Below are positions 33,960 to 44,843 of a stretch of DNA of 64,000 nucleotides, one piece after another. The notes under the pieces were generated by a model. That model was not told the origin of the DNA and ran no database searches. It was given only the letters and a program-made list of their open reading frames with translations. Positions within the stretch are counted from its first letter, which is position 1, and every line of letters begins with the position of its first letter. Source of the DNA: Gammaproteobacteria bacterium (GTDB taxonomy: Bacteria; Pseudomonadota; Gammaproteobacteria; Natronospirales; REEB76). The stretch spans positions 43,387 through 107,386 of the forward strand of contig DAHUYB010000040.1 in NCBI GenBank assembly GCA_027315405.1. The letters run 5' to 3'. Made by a program: the position numbers and the translations under genes.

Positions 33960-35558
33960 GTGGAAATCCAGCGCGAAATCATGAGTTACAACGTGGTGGT
34001 GGTGGGCGCCGGACCCGCCGGCCTTGCTGCTGCCATCCGTCTCAAGCAACTGAAGCCAGATATGCGCGTATGTTTGCTGGAAAAGGGTTCACAGGTGGGT
34101 GCGCACATTCTCTCGGGCTGCGTCATGGAGCCCACTGCGCTGGATGAACTTCTGCCTGAATGGCGCAAAACGCCACCGGCCATCTGCGTGCCGGCGGCAA
34201 AAGACGAGTTCGTGCTGCTCACGAAAACCCGGCGCATCAAACTGCCCACGCCGCCGCAGATGCACAATCACGGCAATTTCATTATTTCGCTTGGCAGCCT
34301 GTGCGCCTGGCTGGCGCAGCAGGCTGAAGCGCTGGGTGTGGAGATATTCCCCGGATTCCCGGCGGCCGCGCCGCTCATCGAAAACGGCAAGGTCATCGGC
34401 GTGCGCTGCGGTGATATGGGCCTCAACAAGGGCGGCACGCCCGGCCCGAATTTCGCCGCGGGCGTGGATATTCATGCCGGCGTTACGGTGCTAGCGGAAG
34501 GCTGCCGCGGCAGCGTGAGCAAGCAACTTATAAAGCAATTCAAACTGGATGCGGATTGTTCGCCGCAAACCTACGGTATCGGCTTCAAGGAACTGTGGCA
34601 ATTGCCAGCAGGCCGTGTCAAACCAGGGTTCATCCAACATAGCATTGGCTGGCCGCTGGATTCCAGAACTTATGGCGGCAGCTTCCTCTATCACCTGGAT
34701 CAAGATCGGGTGTATGTGGGATTCGTCGCGGGACTCGATTACCAAGACCCGAACTTCAAGCCCTTTGAAGCTTTCCAGCAATTCAAGAACCATCCCAGCG
34801 TGAAACCGCTGCTGGAAGGCGGCGAGATCGTATCCGCGGGTACGCGCGCGCTGATTGAAGGTGGTTTGCAATCCCTGCCGAAGCTGGAGATGGCCGGTGG
34901 GCTGCTGGTAGGCGACGCCGCCGGCACGCTCAACGTGCCCAAGATCAAGGGCGTGCACGTGGCGTTGCGCTCAGGCATGCTGGCGGCGGAACACCTCGCT
35001 GAACACAACAGCAGTGAAGGTTTTGATGCACGCTGGCGGAGTTCGGCTTCCGCAAAGGAACTCCACAAGGTTCGCAACATCCGCCCCGGTTTCCATAAAG
35101 GGCTATGGTTCGGCCTCCTGAATGGCGCACTGGAAACCATTACCTTCGGCAAGCTGCCCTGGACGCTAAAAAATAATGCTGATTGGAAAAGCCTGGACAA
35201 ACTCGGCGCGTATTTGCGCGCGCCGGAAGATTACGCGACGCGCACGCTGCCACCCAAGGATCGGCTTTCCTCGGTGTTTTTCGCCGCCACCAGTCACGAC
35301 GAGCACCAGCCGGCGCACCTCAAAGTGCCCGATACCAATATATGCGTGGGTCGCTGCGTCACGGAATATGACAATCCCTGCACCCGCTTCTGCCCGGCGC
35401 AGGTTTACGAAATGGTCGAGGAAAACGGCACCAAGCGCCTGCAGATCAACGCCGCCAACTGCGTGCACTGCAAGACCTGCGACATCAAAGATCCCTACGA
35501 AAATATCCTCTGGACCACGCCGGAAGGCGGCTCCGGACCGAACTACCAGAACCTTTAA
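33960..35558 (+). CDS. Electron transfer flavoprotein-ubiquinone oxidoreductase
   Basis: 532 residues from the GTG at 33960, chosen because the resulting VEIQREIMSY matches the usual short leader before the FAD motif; the ATG at 33981 is the alternative. FAD binding: VVVGAGPAGLAAAIRLKQ. The membrane-contact and substrate region follows, and KGVHVALRSGMLAAEH is typical. The C-terminal 4Fe-4S domain carries Cys in CTRFCPAQVYE and CVHCKTCDIKDP. The enzyme moves electrons from EtfAB to ubiquinone at the inner membrane. The etfBA genes lie 700 bases downstream, past a VOC gene and a repeat block. No frame disruption is visible. Confidence 0.95.
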   Translation: MEIQREIMSYNVVVVGAGPAGLAAAIRLKQLKPDMRVCLLEKGSQVGAHILSGCVMEPTALDELLPEWRKTPPAICVPAAKDEFVLLTKTRRIKLPTPPQMHNHGNFIISLGSLCAWLAQQAEALGVEIFPGFPAAAPLIENGKVIGVRCGDMGLNKGGTPGPNFAAGVDIHAGVTVLAEGCRGSVSKQLIKQFKLDADCSPQTYGIGFKELWQLPAGRVKPGFIQHSIGWPLDSRTYGGSFLYHLDQDRVYVGFVAGLDYQDPNFKPFEAFQQFKNHPSVKPLLEGGEIVSAGTRALIEGGLQSLPKLEMAGGLLVGDAAGTLNVPKIKGVHVALRSGMLAAEHLAEHNSSEGFDARWRSSASAKELHKVRNIRPGFHKGLWFGLLNGALETITFGKLPWTLKNNADWKSLDKLGAYLRAPEDYATRTLPPKDRLSSVFFAATSHDEHQPAHLKVPDTNICVGRCVTEYDNPCTRFCPAQVYEMVEENGTKRLQINAANCVHCKTCDIKDPYENILWTTPEGGSGPNYQNL

Positions 35559-35561
35559 CAC

Positions 35562-35939
35562 ATGATTATCAGCATTCATCATGCCCAGATCACGATTCCC
35601 AAAGGAAAGGAGCCGGAAGCGCGTAATTTTTACTGCGGTGTTTTGGGATTGAAAGAAATCCCGAAACCGCAGTCCCTTCAAGGGCGCGGTGGATTCTGGT
35701 TGCGGGTCGGAGATAGACAAGTGCATATCGGCGTCGAAGATGGAATTGAACGAAGTTTGACAAAAGCGCACGTTGCGTACGGAGTCAGCGATTTAGAGTG
35801 CTGGCGCAAGACGATCACTTCCCGAGGTATCGAGATATTTTCCGGTGAGCCGATACCTGGCTACGACCGTTTTGAATTCCGGGATCCTTTCGGAAACAGA
35901 GTTGAAATGATTCAAAAAACTGTGGAACAGCCTCGGTAA
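35562..35939 (+). CDS. VOC-family (glyoxalase/dioxygenase fold) protein
   Basis: 125 residues, a single vicinal-oxygen-chelate module pair. IISIHHAQITIPKGKEPEAR starts the first beta-alpha-beta unit with a metal-type His (residue 6 or 7). Later HVAYGVSDLECW and DRFEFRDPFGNRVEMIQ give the second His and the terminal Glu. Such proteins act as glyoxalases, epimerases, resistance proteins or dioxygenases; nothing here picks one. Methylmalonyl-CoA epimerase would fit propionyl-CoA production nearby but is only a guess. The gene starts four bases after the ETF-QO stop, so it is co-transcribed with it. Confidence 0.8.
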   Translation: MIISIHHAQITIPKGKEPEARNFYCGVLGLKEIPKPQSLQGRGGFWLRVGDRQVHIGVEDGIERSLTKAHVAYGVSDLECWRKTITSRGIEIFSGEPIPGYDRFEFRDPFGNRVEMIQKTVEQPR

Positions 35940-35983
35940 TCATTTGGAGTTTGCTGGCAATTACCGAACCGTAAATTCTTGAC

Positions 35984-36226
35984 TCTGGATACCCGTAGCG
36001 CGAGCCGAGCACTGGACTGAGCAAGGTTAGCCCACGGGGGCGAAGCCAAGGATGGCGAGCTCGCGCGACCGGCACAAGGATGTGCCGTGAGCGCGACTCC
36101 GCAGCGAAGGAAGCGCGCAGGGTAGGCGCCGCTTCGGCGGCCCGCGCTCCGGGGGAATGGTTTTGGTGACTTTTGCCGGAACAAAAGTCACCTGTCGCGC
36201 GGGGGCGGAACCCCGCATTCAAAAAC
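35984..36226 (-). repeat. Long hairpin-bearing dispersed repeat, copy R1
   Basis: This block of the 321-base gap before etfB has no gene. It ends with a perfect 10-bp hairpin, GGTGACTTTT / AAAAGTCACC (36165-36192), followed by GCGGGGGCGGAACCCCGC. Its complement shares a ~35-base stretch (TGTGCCGGTCGCGCG through CTCGCCATCC, TGGCTTCG) with 38233-38270 in the block after etfA. Predicted reading frames here are repeat sequence, not genes. Confidence 0.75.
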
Positions 36227-36260
36227 CGTGACGCAGTCACGCAATAATGGATTTTAGAAA

Positions 36261-37007
36261 ATGAAAATACTGGTCGGCATCAAGCGCGTCATTGATTTCT
36301 CGGTGCGTGTACAGGTCAAGAAGGACGGCAGCGGCGTCAACACTGACGGCGTGAAGCTGTCCATCAATCCCTTCGACGAGATTGCGCTGGAAGAAGCCCT
36401 GCGCATCCGCGAGCGCGGCACGCCGGCGGAAGTGGTAGCGGTAAGTATCGGACCGGCGGACTGCCAGCAGCAGTTGCGCACCACGCTCGCCATGGGCGCG
36501 GACCGGGCGATCCTGGTGGAGAGCACTGATGCCATCCAGCCGCTCATGGCCGCGCGCATATTCCACGAACTGGTGAAGCGTGAAAACGCCGATCTGGTGA
36601 TTCTCGGTAAACAGGCCATTGACGACGACTTCAACCAAACCGGCCAGATGTTGGCGGCTCTCTGGGACCGTCCCCAGGCTACCTTTGCTTCCAAGGTGGA
36701 ACTCAAGGACAAAGCGCTCGCGGTCACGCGCGAAGTGGACGCCGGGCTTGAAACTATCGAGGTGGACCTGCCGGCCGTGGTCACCACGGACCTGCGGCTC
36801 AACACACCGCGCTTTGTGAAGATGCCGGACATCATGAAGGCCAGGAGCAAACCCTTGCAGAGCTTGAGACTGGCGGACCTGGGCGTAACAGAAGCACCCA
36901 AGTTGGAAACCACAAGTTACGCGCCGCCGCCCCAGCGGATGGGCGGCAAGAAGGTGGCGGACGTTCCCGCCCTCGTTGCGGCCCTGAAGGAAAGGGGGGT
37001 GCTGTGA
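36261..37007 (+). CDS. etfB: Electron transfer flavoprotein beta subunit
   Basis: 248 residues. KILVGIKRVIDFSVRVQVKK opens the protein and the family signature LVILGKQAIDDDFNQTGQ lies at ~113-130. AMGADRAILVE and the AMP-binding region GTPAEVVAVSIGP are present. EtfB holds AMP and forms with EtfA the FAD-containing carrier that accepts electrons from acyl-CoA dehydrogenases. The stop TGA overlaps the etfA ATG by one base (TGATG). The repeat hairpin that ends 68 bases upstream lies within its 5' flanking region. Confidence 0.96.
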   Translation: MKILVGIKRVIDFSVRVQVKKDGSGVNTDGVKLSINPFDEIALEEALRIRERGTPAEVVAVSIGPADCQQQLRTTLAMGADRAILVESTDAIQPLMAARIFHELVKRENADLVILGKQAIDDDFNQTGQMLAALWDRPQATFASKVELKDKALAVTREVDAGLETIEVDLPAVVTTDLRLNTPRFVKMPDIMKARSKPLQSLRLADLGVTEAPKLETTSYAPPPQRMGGKKVADVPALVAALKERGVL

Positions 37008-37951
37008 TGAGCAAGATTCTGGTCATCGCCGAGCACGACGGCGCAAAACTGAATGCCTCCACCGCCCGGGCGGTGAGCTGTGCGCTGGCCATCGGCGGCG
37101 AGATTGACGTGGCGGTGTTCGCTACCGATGCGGCCACCGTCGCAGCTGCCGCCGCGAAACTCAAGGGCGTGAGGCGCGTGCTTAAAGTGGAACGTACCGA
37201 GAACGCCCATCAACTTGCGGCTGTGCTGGCACCGCAGATCGCAAAACTGGCCAAAGACTACACCCACGTACTCGCGCCCTCCACCACCTTCGGCAAGGAC
37301 CTGCTGCCGCGGGCAGCGGCGCTCTTGGGCGTGCAGCAGGTGAGCGACGTGATGAAGGTGATTGATCCTGCGACGTTCGAGCGACCCATGTACGCCGGCA
37401 ACGCCATCGTCACCGTGCAGGTGCCCGCCTCGCCCTGTATCCTCGCCACGGTGCGCACTGCTTCCTGGCAGGCCTGCGCCGGGGATGGCAATGCAGAAAT
37501 AATCGCCGTCAAAACCGCTACAGCGGTTCCTTCACACACGCGCTTCGTGGAACTCAAGGCCGAGAAAAGCGACCGGCCCGATCTGCAATCCGCCGCGCGC
37601 GTCGTATCCGGCGGCCGCGGCGTCGGCAGCAAGGAAAATTTCGCCATCATCTACAAGTTCGCCGACAAGCTAGGGGCCGCCGTGGGCGCCTCACGGGCCG
37701 CGGTGGACGCGGGCTTTGTGCCCAATGACCTGCAGGTGGGCCAGACCGGCAAGATCATCGCCCCGGATTTATATGTGGCGGTGGGCATCTCCGGCGCCAT
37801 CCAGCACCTCACCGGCATCAAGGATGCGCGCACCATCGTGGCCATCAACAAGGATCCGGACGCGCCGATCTTCCAGATCGCCGACATCGGGTTGGTGGGG
37901 GATCTGTTTCAGATATTGCCGGAGTTGGAGCAAGAGCTGGATAAACTCTAA
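37007..37951 (+). CDS. etfA: Electron transfer flavoprotein alpha subunit
   Basis: 314 residues starting at the ATG that overlaps the etfB stop; a GTG one codon earlier is the only alternative. The N-terminal domain ([20 protein letters not shown]) is EtfB-like. The C-terminal FAD domain has [53 protein letters not shown] and the closing [20 protein letters not shown]. Together with EtfB and the ETF-QO encoded at 33960-35558 it forms the complete route from acyl-CoA dehydrogenases to the quinone pool. The translationally coupled pair is flanked by repeats on both sides. Confidence 0.96.
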   Translation: MSKILVIAEHDGAKLNASTARAVSCALAIGGEIDVAVFATDAATVAAAAAKLKGVRRVLKVERTENAHQLAAVLAPQIAKLAKDYTHVLAPSTTFGKDLLPRAAALLGVQQVSDVMKVIDPATFERPMYAGNAIVTVQVPASPCILATVRTASWQACAGDGNAEIIAVKTATAVPSHTRFVELKAEKSDRPDLQSAARVVSGGRGVGSKENFAIIYKFADKLGAAVGASRAAVDAGFVPNDLQVGQTGKIIAPDLYVAVGISGAIQHLTGIKDARTIVAINKDPDAPIFQIADIGLVGDLFQILPELEQELDKL

Positions 37952-37980
37952 TAAGACGGCGGCTACGCCGCTGCTTTAAC

Positions 37981-38612
37981 TAGAGCGGGGTTCCGCCCCC
38001 GTAGCGCAGGTTACTTTCTTTGCTCGTGCAAAAAAAGTAGCCAAAGAAACACGCCCCGGGGATTCCGCGCCCACCTGAAATCGAATCCGGGAGAATTCGG
38101 TTTCAGGCGCGTGCCCTCGCTGCTCGCGTCCTCGGGGCCGCGCTCACGGCACTTTCCGCTGCGCATCCTGCTCTGCGGGAAAACCCAGGGTGCACATCCT
38201 GTGCGCCCGCTCGAAGCGACGCTTCTCGCCCCTGTGCCGGTCGCGCGGACTCGCCATCCCTGGCTTCGTCCTGCCTGCGGCAGGCTTTTCCCTGCGGGCA
38301 CTGCGCTGCTTGGCGGAATCCACAGGGTTTGAAGAACAAGGAATGCTGGATATCGCGCGGTCTCGAAACTGTACAGCATGCCCTTAGAGAGCGACACTTT
38401 TCAGTATCGCGAAGTCGCAGAGTCAGCCCCGCACCAAACCTATGTAATTGTTATGGCTGAAAAGCCGCCACAGGAAGAAAACTTGTGCGGCGTGAAGCAC
38501 CTGGTTTAGCCAGATGAGCTAGACGACGCTCTTGAATGTTTCTTTTGGCTACTTTTGTTTGCGTCAAAGAAAAGTAACCTGCGCTACGGGAGCGGAACCC
38601 CGCGCTCTAAAT
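37981..38612. repeat. Hairpin-ended repeat block (copies R2 and R3 in opposite orientation)
   Basis: The ends are imperfect inverted repeats of about 70 bases: 37981-38053 begins TAGAGCGGGGTTCCGCCCCC, and 38535-38612 is its complement. Each end holds a hairpin (38009-38042 and 38547-38579) of the type GGTTACTTT...AAAGTA(G)CC. The interior has no convincing gene, only a stretch shared in reverse with R1. The whole 688-base gap between etfA and the OPT gene is this block plus short spacers. Confidence 0.78.
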
Positions 38613-38639
38613 TAATCGCTTTACAACCGGATTAAATTC

Positions 38640-40634
38640 TTACTTCTGCGCCAACCGTTCGATCCACCGGTACAGCATGAAGGTCACCGCCACGAACGCG
38701 ATGCCGCCGATCCAGATGGAGGCGGTTTCGAAACCCGGCCCGACCAGTGCCAGCGGCGAGGCATTGCCGGAGAATGCCACCACCGCCGCGATCACCACGC
38801 CCAGCAGGCTTTCGCCCACGATCAGGCCGGAGGCCAGCAGCACGCCGAGTTGTTTGGCGGCTTCCGGTTTCGGCGTGCGGTCGGCGCGGCGGTTGAACCA
38901 CCAGCCGACGATGGCGCCCACCACCACCATCAGCGTGGTGGAAGTCGGCAGGTAAATCCCCAAGCCGATCGCGAGCGGCGGCAATCGCGACGACTTCGTT
39001 GTGCGTTTCAGGATGGCATCGAATACGATGCTGGCGACGCCGATCACCCCACCCATGCCGATCAGCCACCAGTCTATATTGTTCTGGATGACGCCTTGCG
39101 CCAGCGCCGAGATCAGGCCGGCCTGTGGTGCCGGCAGCGCACGCGCCGGGTTGACACCGGGCGCACCCACGAATCCGTAGGCATGATTGAGCAGATCCAA
39201 CACCGGCGGGATGATGAGCGCGCCCGCGATCACACCGATCACCAGCGCCCACTGCTGCTTCGAGGGCGTGGCGTCCACCAGTTGGCCGGTTTTCAAATCC
39301 TGCAGGTTGTTGTTGGCGATGGAGGCCACCGCGAACACGATCGAGGTCACGAACAGTGCGAACGCCACCAGCGCCTTACCGGTATCGGCGGGCATTAGCG
39401 ATTTCACGCCCAATACCAGCAGCAGCGCGGCGATCACCACCACCAGAATGCCGATACCCGATAACGGACTGTTGGAGGAACCGATGAGGCCGGCCATGTA
39501 GCCGCAGACCGTCGACACCAGAAATCCCATGATGACCACGAACACCACGCCGCCGAGTGTCAGCAGCAGGGCATGGGAACCCAAGCCGCTGATGACGCTG
39601 AAGTGCCACAGCAGCCACGCGACTGGAATCAGGCACACGAGCGAAACCAGGCCCACCATGCCGATGGGGATGTCATGCTCGGTGCGCGGCAAGCTGTGCG
39701 CCTGTCCGGCCTTGCGCACCCGCGAAGCGGCCATGGCGCTGGAGAGCCCGCCGATGACGGGCTTGACCAGCGTGCCCAGGGTCCAGATGGCGGCCACACC
39801 GATGGCACCGGCACCGACGAAGCGCACGTAATGACTCCATGCGCCCTGGGCCACATCCGCGGCCGCGCCCGCGGCCGGATGCAGCAATGTAAAATGCGGC
39901 ACCGCCCAGCCCCAGCCGATGAGCGCACCCACCAGCATGGCAATACCCACCGAAAGCCCGACCAGGTGGCCGATGGCAAACAACGCGAACGACAGGCTGA
40001 AGTCGAAGCCGCTGGCCGCACCCTTGTTGCCGAAGTGGAAATACTGCGCCACGTCGCTGGCGAAGATCTTGGTCTGCACGATCACATAGAACACCGCGGA
40101 AACGATCGAGCCCATCACCACGGCCTTCAATCCGGTGCCGCCCGCTTCGACGGAATCAGCAGCCTCCGCCGAGGCCGGGTTTGAACCGACTTTTAGGACT
40201 TCGGCGCAAGCCACGCCTTCGGGATACGGGAGATCGGAATCGGTGACCAGCGCACGCCGCAGGGGAATGGTATACATGACCCCGAGGATGCCGCCGGCGG
40301 CGCAGATGCCGAACGACATCCAGAACGGAAATCCGGTCCACCAGCCGACGATGATCAGGCCCGGCAGCACGAAGATGATCGAGGACAGGGTGCCGGCCGC
40401 CGAGGCCACCGTCTGCACGATGTTGTTCTCCTGCATGGTCGCCCCGGGGAAGCCGCGCAGGATCGCCATCGAGATCACCGCGGCCGGAATCGAGGTGGAG
40501 AAGGTCAGGCCGGCCTTGAGGCCGAAATAGACATTCGCCGCCGTGAAGATCACGGTGATGATGACGCCGATGAGCAGTCCACGGATGGTAAATTCACTGA
40601 GCGAAATGCCGCTGGTGGGCGCTGGTGTATTCAC
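38640..40634 (-). CDS. OPT family oligopeptide transporter
   Basis: 664 residues from a GTG at 40634, which has GGGAGA six bases upstream; a 21-codon longer frame starting at 40697 lacks this and is unlikely. About 14-16 membrane segments are visible. The N-terminal part SLSEFTIRGLLIGVIITVIF, the FGLKAGLTFSTSIPAAVISM motif and the GSNPASAEAAD loop match the bacterial EspB/OPT group. Such carriers import oligopeptides or related metal chelates with protons. Peptide uptake would feed the amino-acid catabolic genes that surround it, which is inference. The C-terminus is FMLYRWIERLAQK. Confidence 0.9.
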   Translation of the reverse strand: MNTPAPTSGISLSEFTIRGLLIGVIITVIFTAANVYFGLKAGLTFSTSIPAAVISMAILRGFPGATMQENNIVQTVASAAGTLSSIIFVLPGLIIVGWWTGFPFWMSFGICAAGGILGVMYTIPLRRALVTDSDLPYPEGVACAEVLKVGSNPASAEAADSVEAGGTGLKAVVMGSIVSAVFYVIVQTKIFASDVAQYFHFGNKGAASGFDFSLSFALFAIGHLVGLSVGIAMLVGALIGWGWAVPHFTLLHPAAGAAADVAQGAWSHYVRFVGAGAIGVAAIWTLGTLVKPVIGGLSSAMAASRVRKAGQAHSLPRTEHDIPIGMVGLVSLVCLIPVAWLLWHFSVISGLGSHALLLTLGGVVFVVIMGFLVSTVCGYMAGLIGSSNSPLSGIGILVVVIAALLLVLGVKSLMPADTGKALVAFALFVTSIVFAVASIANNNLQDLKTGQLVDATPSKQQWALVIGVIAGALIIPPVLDLLNHAYGFVGAPGVNPARALPAPQAGLISALAQGVIQNNIDWWLIGMGGVIGVASIVFDAILKRTTKSSRLPPLAIGLGIYLPTSTTLMVVVGAIVGWWFNRRADRTPKPEAAKQLGVLLASGLIVGESLLGVVIAAVVAFSGNASPLALVGPGFETASIWIGGIAFVAVTFMLYRWIERLAQK

Positions 40635-40948
40635 GTGGGTTCTCCCGATTACCTGAACACGCTGTTGCCGTCCGCCGGACGGACCCCATCCCATCATTAT
40701 TGATTAGCGGGGGGATGGCGCGGGCACGATAACCCATCTTTCTGCGGCTGTCTCGCCCCGTCGGGTAAAGGCTGCCCTGCTGATACCATACCTGGGGATC
40801 CAGGCGGATCAACTTTGCGCCAGCGAGCGCGCGGCGGCTTGCAGCCCGGCCGGCAGCGGCCGTGAAACGTCGGTAAATTGAACGCGGCCGCAGGCCCCAG
40901 GAAACCTGAGATAATTTATTTTCGGCCCACGTGACCCGGAACCGCTCC
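40635..40948. other. Divergent promoter region between OPT transporter and acetoacetate-CoA ligase
   Basis: About 314 bases without a gene. It should hold promoters for both divergent genes. No operator or riboswitch was recognised. The start-proximal GATAATTTATTTTCGG near 40910 is AT-rich and could be part of the ligase promoter. Confidence 0.5.
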
Positions 40949-42901
<1,953 letters not shown>

Positions 42902-42953
42902 AAACAAATAAACATGCCCAACAGCATAAGCGTGCAGGTTCCCCCCCCATTTT

Positions 42954-43087
42954 TGTGGGAGCGGTCATCCGATGTACAGGGATGTACACGTACTGCGCGA
43001 CCCTTGGAAGTCCTCGAAGGGGGAATAGGTATGGATGCCGTAAGTAGCCCGGCTGCGATTATCGCGACCGGTACCGTCGCTCCCACA
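42954..43087 (-). repeat. REP-like/MITE-like element, copy B, with 10-base terminal inverted repeats
   Basis: 134 bases bounded by TGTGGGAGCG and its complement CGCTCCCACA. Inside the right end, the complement reads GCGACGGTACCGGTCGCGAT, a near copy of copy A at 32942. It has no coding capacity and lies between the ligase and zapE genes. Paired palindromes of this kind are typical of REP doublets moved by a transposase supplied elsewhere. Confidence 0.72.
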
Positions 43088-43114
43088 AAGAATTACTTTT
43101 AGCATACAAACGGC

Positions 43115-44215
43115 ATGAATGATTTTTCCGCGCCGCTGACACCACGGCAACGCTACGAAGCGGACCTGGCGAAACCGGGTTTCGTGAAGGATGCCGCCCA
43201 GGCGAAAGCCATGGCGGCGCTGGATGTGCTTTATCACTTTTTGATCAAACGCCCGCCGCTGCCCGGATGGCGGCGCTTGCTGGGGCACAGCCAAGCGCCG
43301 CTCAAGGGCCTGTATCTGTGGGGTTCCGTGGGCCGTGGCAAAACCTGGCTCATGGACAGTTTTTACGAGTGCTTGCCATTTCCGGAAAAATCCCGGCTGC
43401 ACTTTCATCGTTTCATGCAGATGGTGCATACCCAACTCAAGAACCTGCCCGAGCAACAAGACCCGCTCAAGAGCGTCGCGCGCCATTTCACCGAACAGGC
43501 ACGTGTGCTGTGCTTCGATGAGTTCTTCGTCTCCGACATCGCGGACGCCATGCTGCTGGGCCGGCTGTTTGAATGCCTGTTTGCGGATGGGGTGACGCTG
43601 GTTGCGACCTCCAATGTTCCACCGGACAAGCTGTATAAAGATGGCTTGCAACGGGAGCGCTTCCTGCCCGCGATAAAATCCTTGAAACTGCATACCCACG
43701 TATTGAATGTGGACGGCGGCACCGATTACCGCCTGCGGCACCTGGAAAAAACCCGGCTGTTCTACACCCCTTCCGGTGCGGAAGCGGACGCGCATCTGGC
43801 GGCCTTCTTCGGGCATATCTCGGGCGGTGTCCATGGCAGCGATGCGGCCTTACTCATCAACGATCGCGAAATCCCCGTCAAACAGCACGCCGACGGCGTG
43901 GCCTGGTTCCGTTTCCAGGATATTTGCGGGGGACCGCGCAGCCCATTGGATTACATCGAGATCGCCCGCAGCTATCACACGGTGCTGATCTCGGACATCC
44001 CGCAATTGAGCGCCGATCTGGAAGATGAGGCGCGGCGCTTCGTGGCGCTGGTGGATGAGTTCTATGACCGGCGCGTCAAGCTCGCGATCTCGGCGATGGT
44101 ACCGCCAGACCGGCTGTATGCCGGCAAACGTCTGAGGTTTGAGTTTCAGCGCGCCACCAGCCGCCTGCAGGAAATGCAGAGCCGGGAATATCTTTCCGAG
44201 CCGCATCTCCCGTAA
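43115..44215 (+). CDS. zapE: Cell division ATPase ZapE (AFG1-like)
   Basis: 366 residues. The N-terminus TPRQRYEADLAKPGFVKDAA is typical. Walker A is LWGSVGRGKTWLMDSF (~68-83), Walker B VLCFDEFFVSDIADAML (~131-147), and sensor 1 is TLVATSNVPPDKLY. The C-terminal DEFYDRRVKLAISAMVPPD is conserved. ZapE is a cytoplasmic ATPase that associates with the FtsZ ring and helps constriction under stress. It is transcribed alone or with the following unknown gene 31 bases downstream. The REP-like element lies immediately upstream. Confidence 0.92.
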   Translation: MNDFSAPLTPRQRYEADLAKPGFVKDAAQAKAMAALDVLYHFLIKRPPLPGWRRLLGHSQAPLKGLYLWGSVGRGKTWLMDSFYECLPFPEKSRLHFHRFMQMVHTQLKNLPEQQDPLKSVARHFTEQARVLCFDEFFVSDIADAMLLGRLFECLFADGVTLVATSNVPPDKLYKDGLQRERFLPAIKSLKLHTHVLNVDGGTDYRLRHLEKTRLFYTPSGAEADAHLAAFFGHISGGVHGSDAALLINDREIPVKQHADGVAWFRFQDICGGPRSPLDYIEIARSYHTVLISDIPQLSADLEDEARRFVALVDEFYDRRVKLAISAMVPPDRLYAGKRLRFEFQRATSRLQEMQSREYLSEPHLP

Positions 44216-44246
44216 AATCCCTGCATTCGACGTTACGAGGTAACCC

Positions 44247-44729
44247 ATGTCTTCACCCATGCCCTTTGACGAGGCGGCTTTTGCCGAATGGCACAAAGCC
44301 CAGCAGCAGCAGGTGGCCGATTACCTGCGCAAGCTCCAGGTATTCGATACCGATATCACCGGCGAATGGCTATGGATGGTGCCGCACCGCGCCATGCTCG
44401 GGCGCGTATGGCCCAAACATGGCGTCCGCCCCAAGCTCTGGGTCATCACCGGCGTGGTGCCCACGGATCACGCGGAAGCGGGTGCTGCCCGCACCTGCCG
44501 GGACGCCGCCCGTTATTTCGCTCTCAAGTGGCAGATGGAAGCCGCGCGGCTTGAAAAAGGCAATGGCACCGCCCCCGTTGCGCACGAAGGCCATATCGAT
44601 TGGCAAGACGTGAGCGGTAACATCGCCGGCCGCGCCGAATGGATTTATACCCTGGCCAGCGACAACCGTCGCTGGAACGCGGATGGCACCCCACTAGCGC
44701 GTATTGATCACGAGGCGGCGCAGGCGTGA
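44247..44729 (+). CDS. Conserved protein of unknown function (DUF4826-like)
   Basis: 160 residues, soluble, rich in Trp. FDEAAFAEWHKAQQQQVADY opens the conserved part; GEWLWMVPHRAMLGRVWPK and KLWVITGVVPTDHAEAGAAR follow, then DAARYFALKWQMEAARLE. This resembles a family of small proteins with conserved tryptophans (DUF4826) known from gammaproteobacteria; the assignment is from memory and no function is known. It follows zapE closely on the same strand. Its stop codon lies inside the first unit of the GCGTGAG tandem repeat, so repeat expansion could alter its end. Confidence 0.65.
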   Translation: MSSPMPFDEAAFAEWHKAQQQQVADYLRKLQVFDTDITGEWLWMVPHRAMLGRVWPKHGVRPKLWVITGVVPTDHAEAGAARTCRDAARYFALKWQMEAARLEKGNGTAPVAHEGHIDWQDVSGNIAGRAEWIYTLASDNRRWNADGTPLARIDHEAAQA

Positions 44730-44757
44730 GGCGTGAGGCGTGAGGCGTGAGGCGTGC
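44724..44757. repeat. GCGTGAG heptamer tandem repeat
   Basis: Four perfect consecutive heptamers (44724-44751) and a partial fifth. The first contains the TGA stop of the preceding gene. Related sequence occurs after the dehydrogenase gene at 33813. Confidence 0.85.
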
Positions 44758-44843
44758 AAACGTATGACAGCGCTTTATTCCGCGTCAAGATACTTTGATA
44801 TTCTTTTGTTAATTCCTCACTCCTAAGCCCTCACATCTCACTG

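Noticed and set aside
35815..36240. Minus-strand frame covering the gap before etfB
   Set aside because: It consists of the dispersed repeat R1, including its hairpin; similar false frames arise in R2/R3 at 38011-38397.
44724..44757. Tandem repeat considered as a CRISPR array
   Set aside because: The unit is seven bases with no spacers; no cas gene is nearby. No CRISPR-like array was found anywhere in the window.
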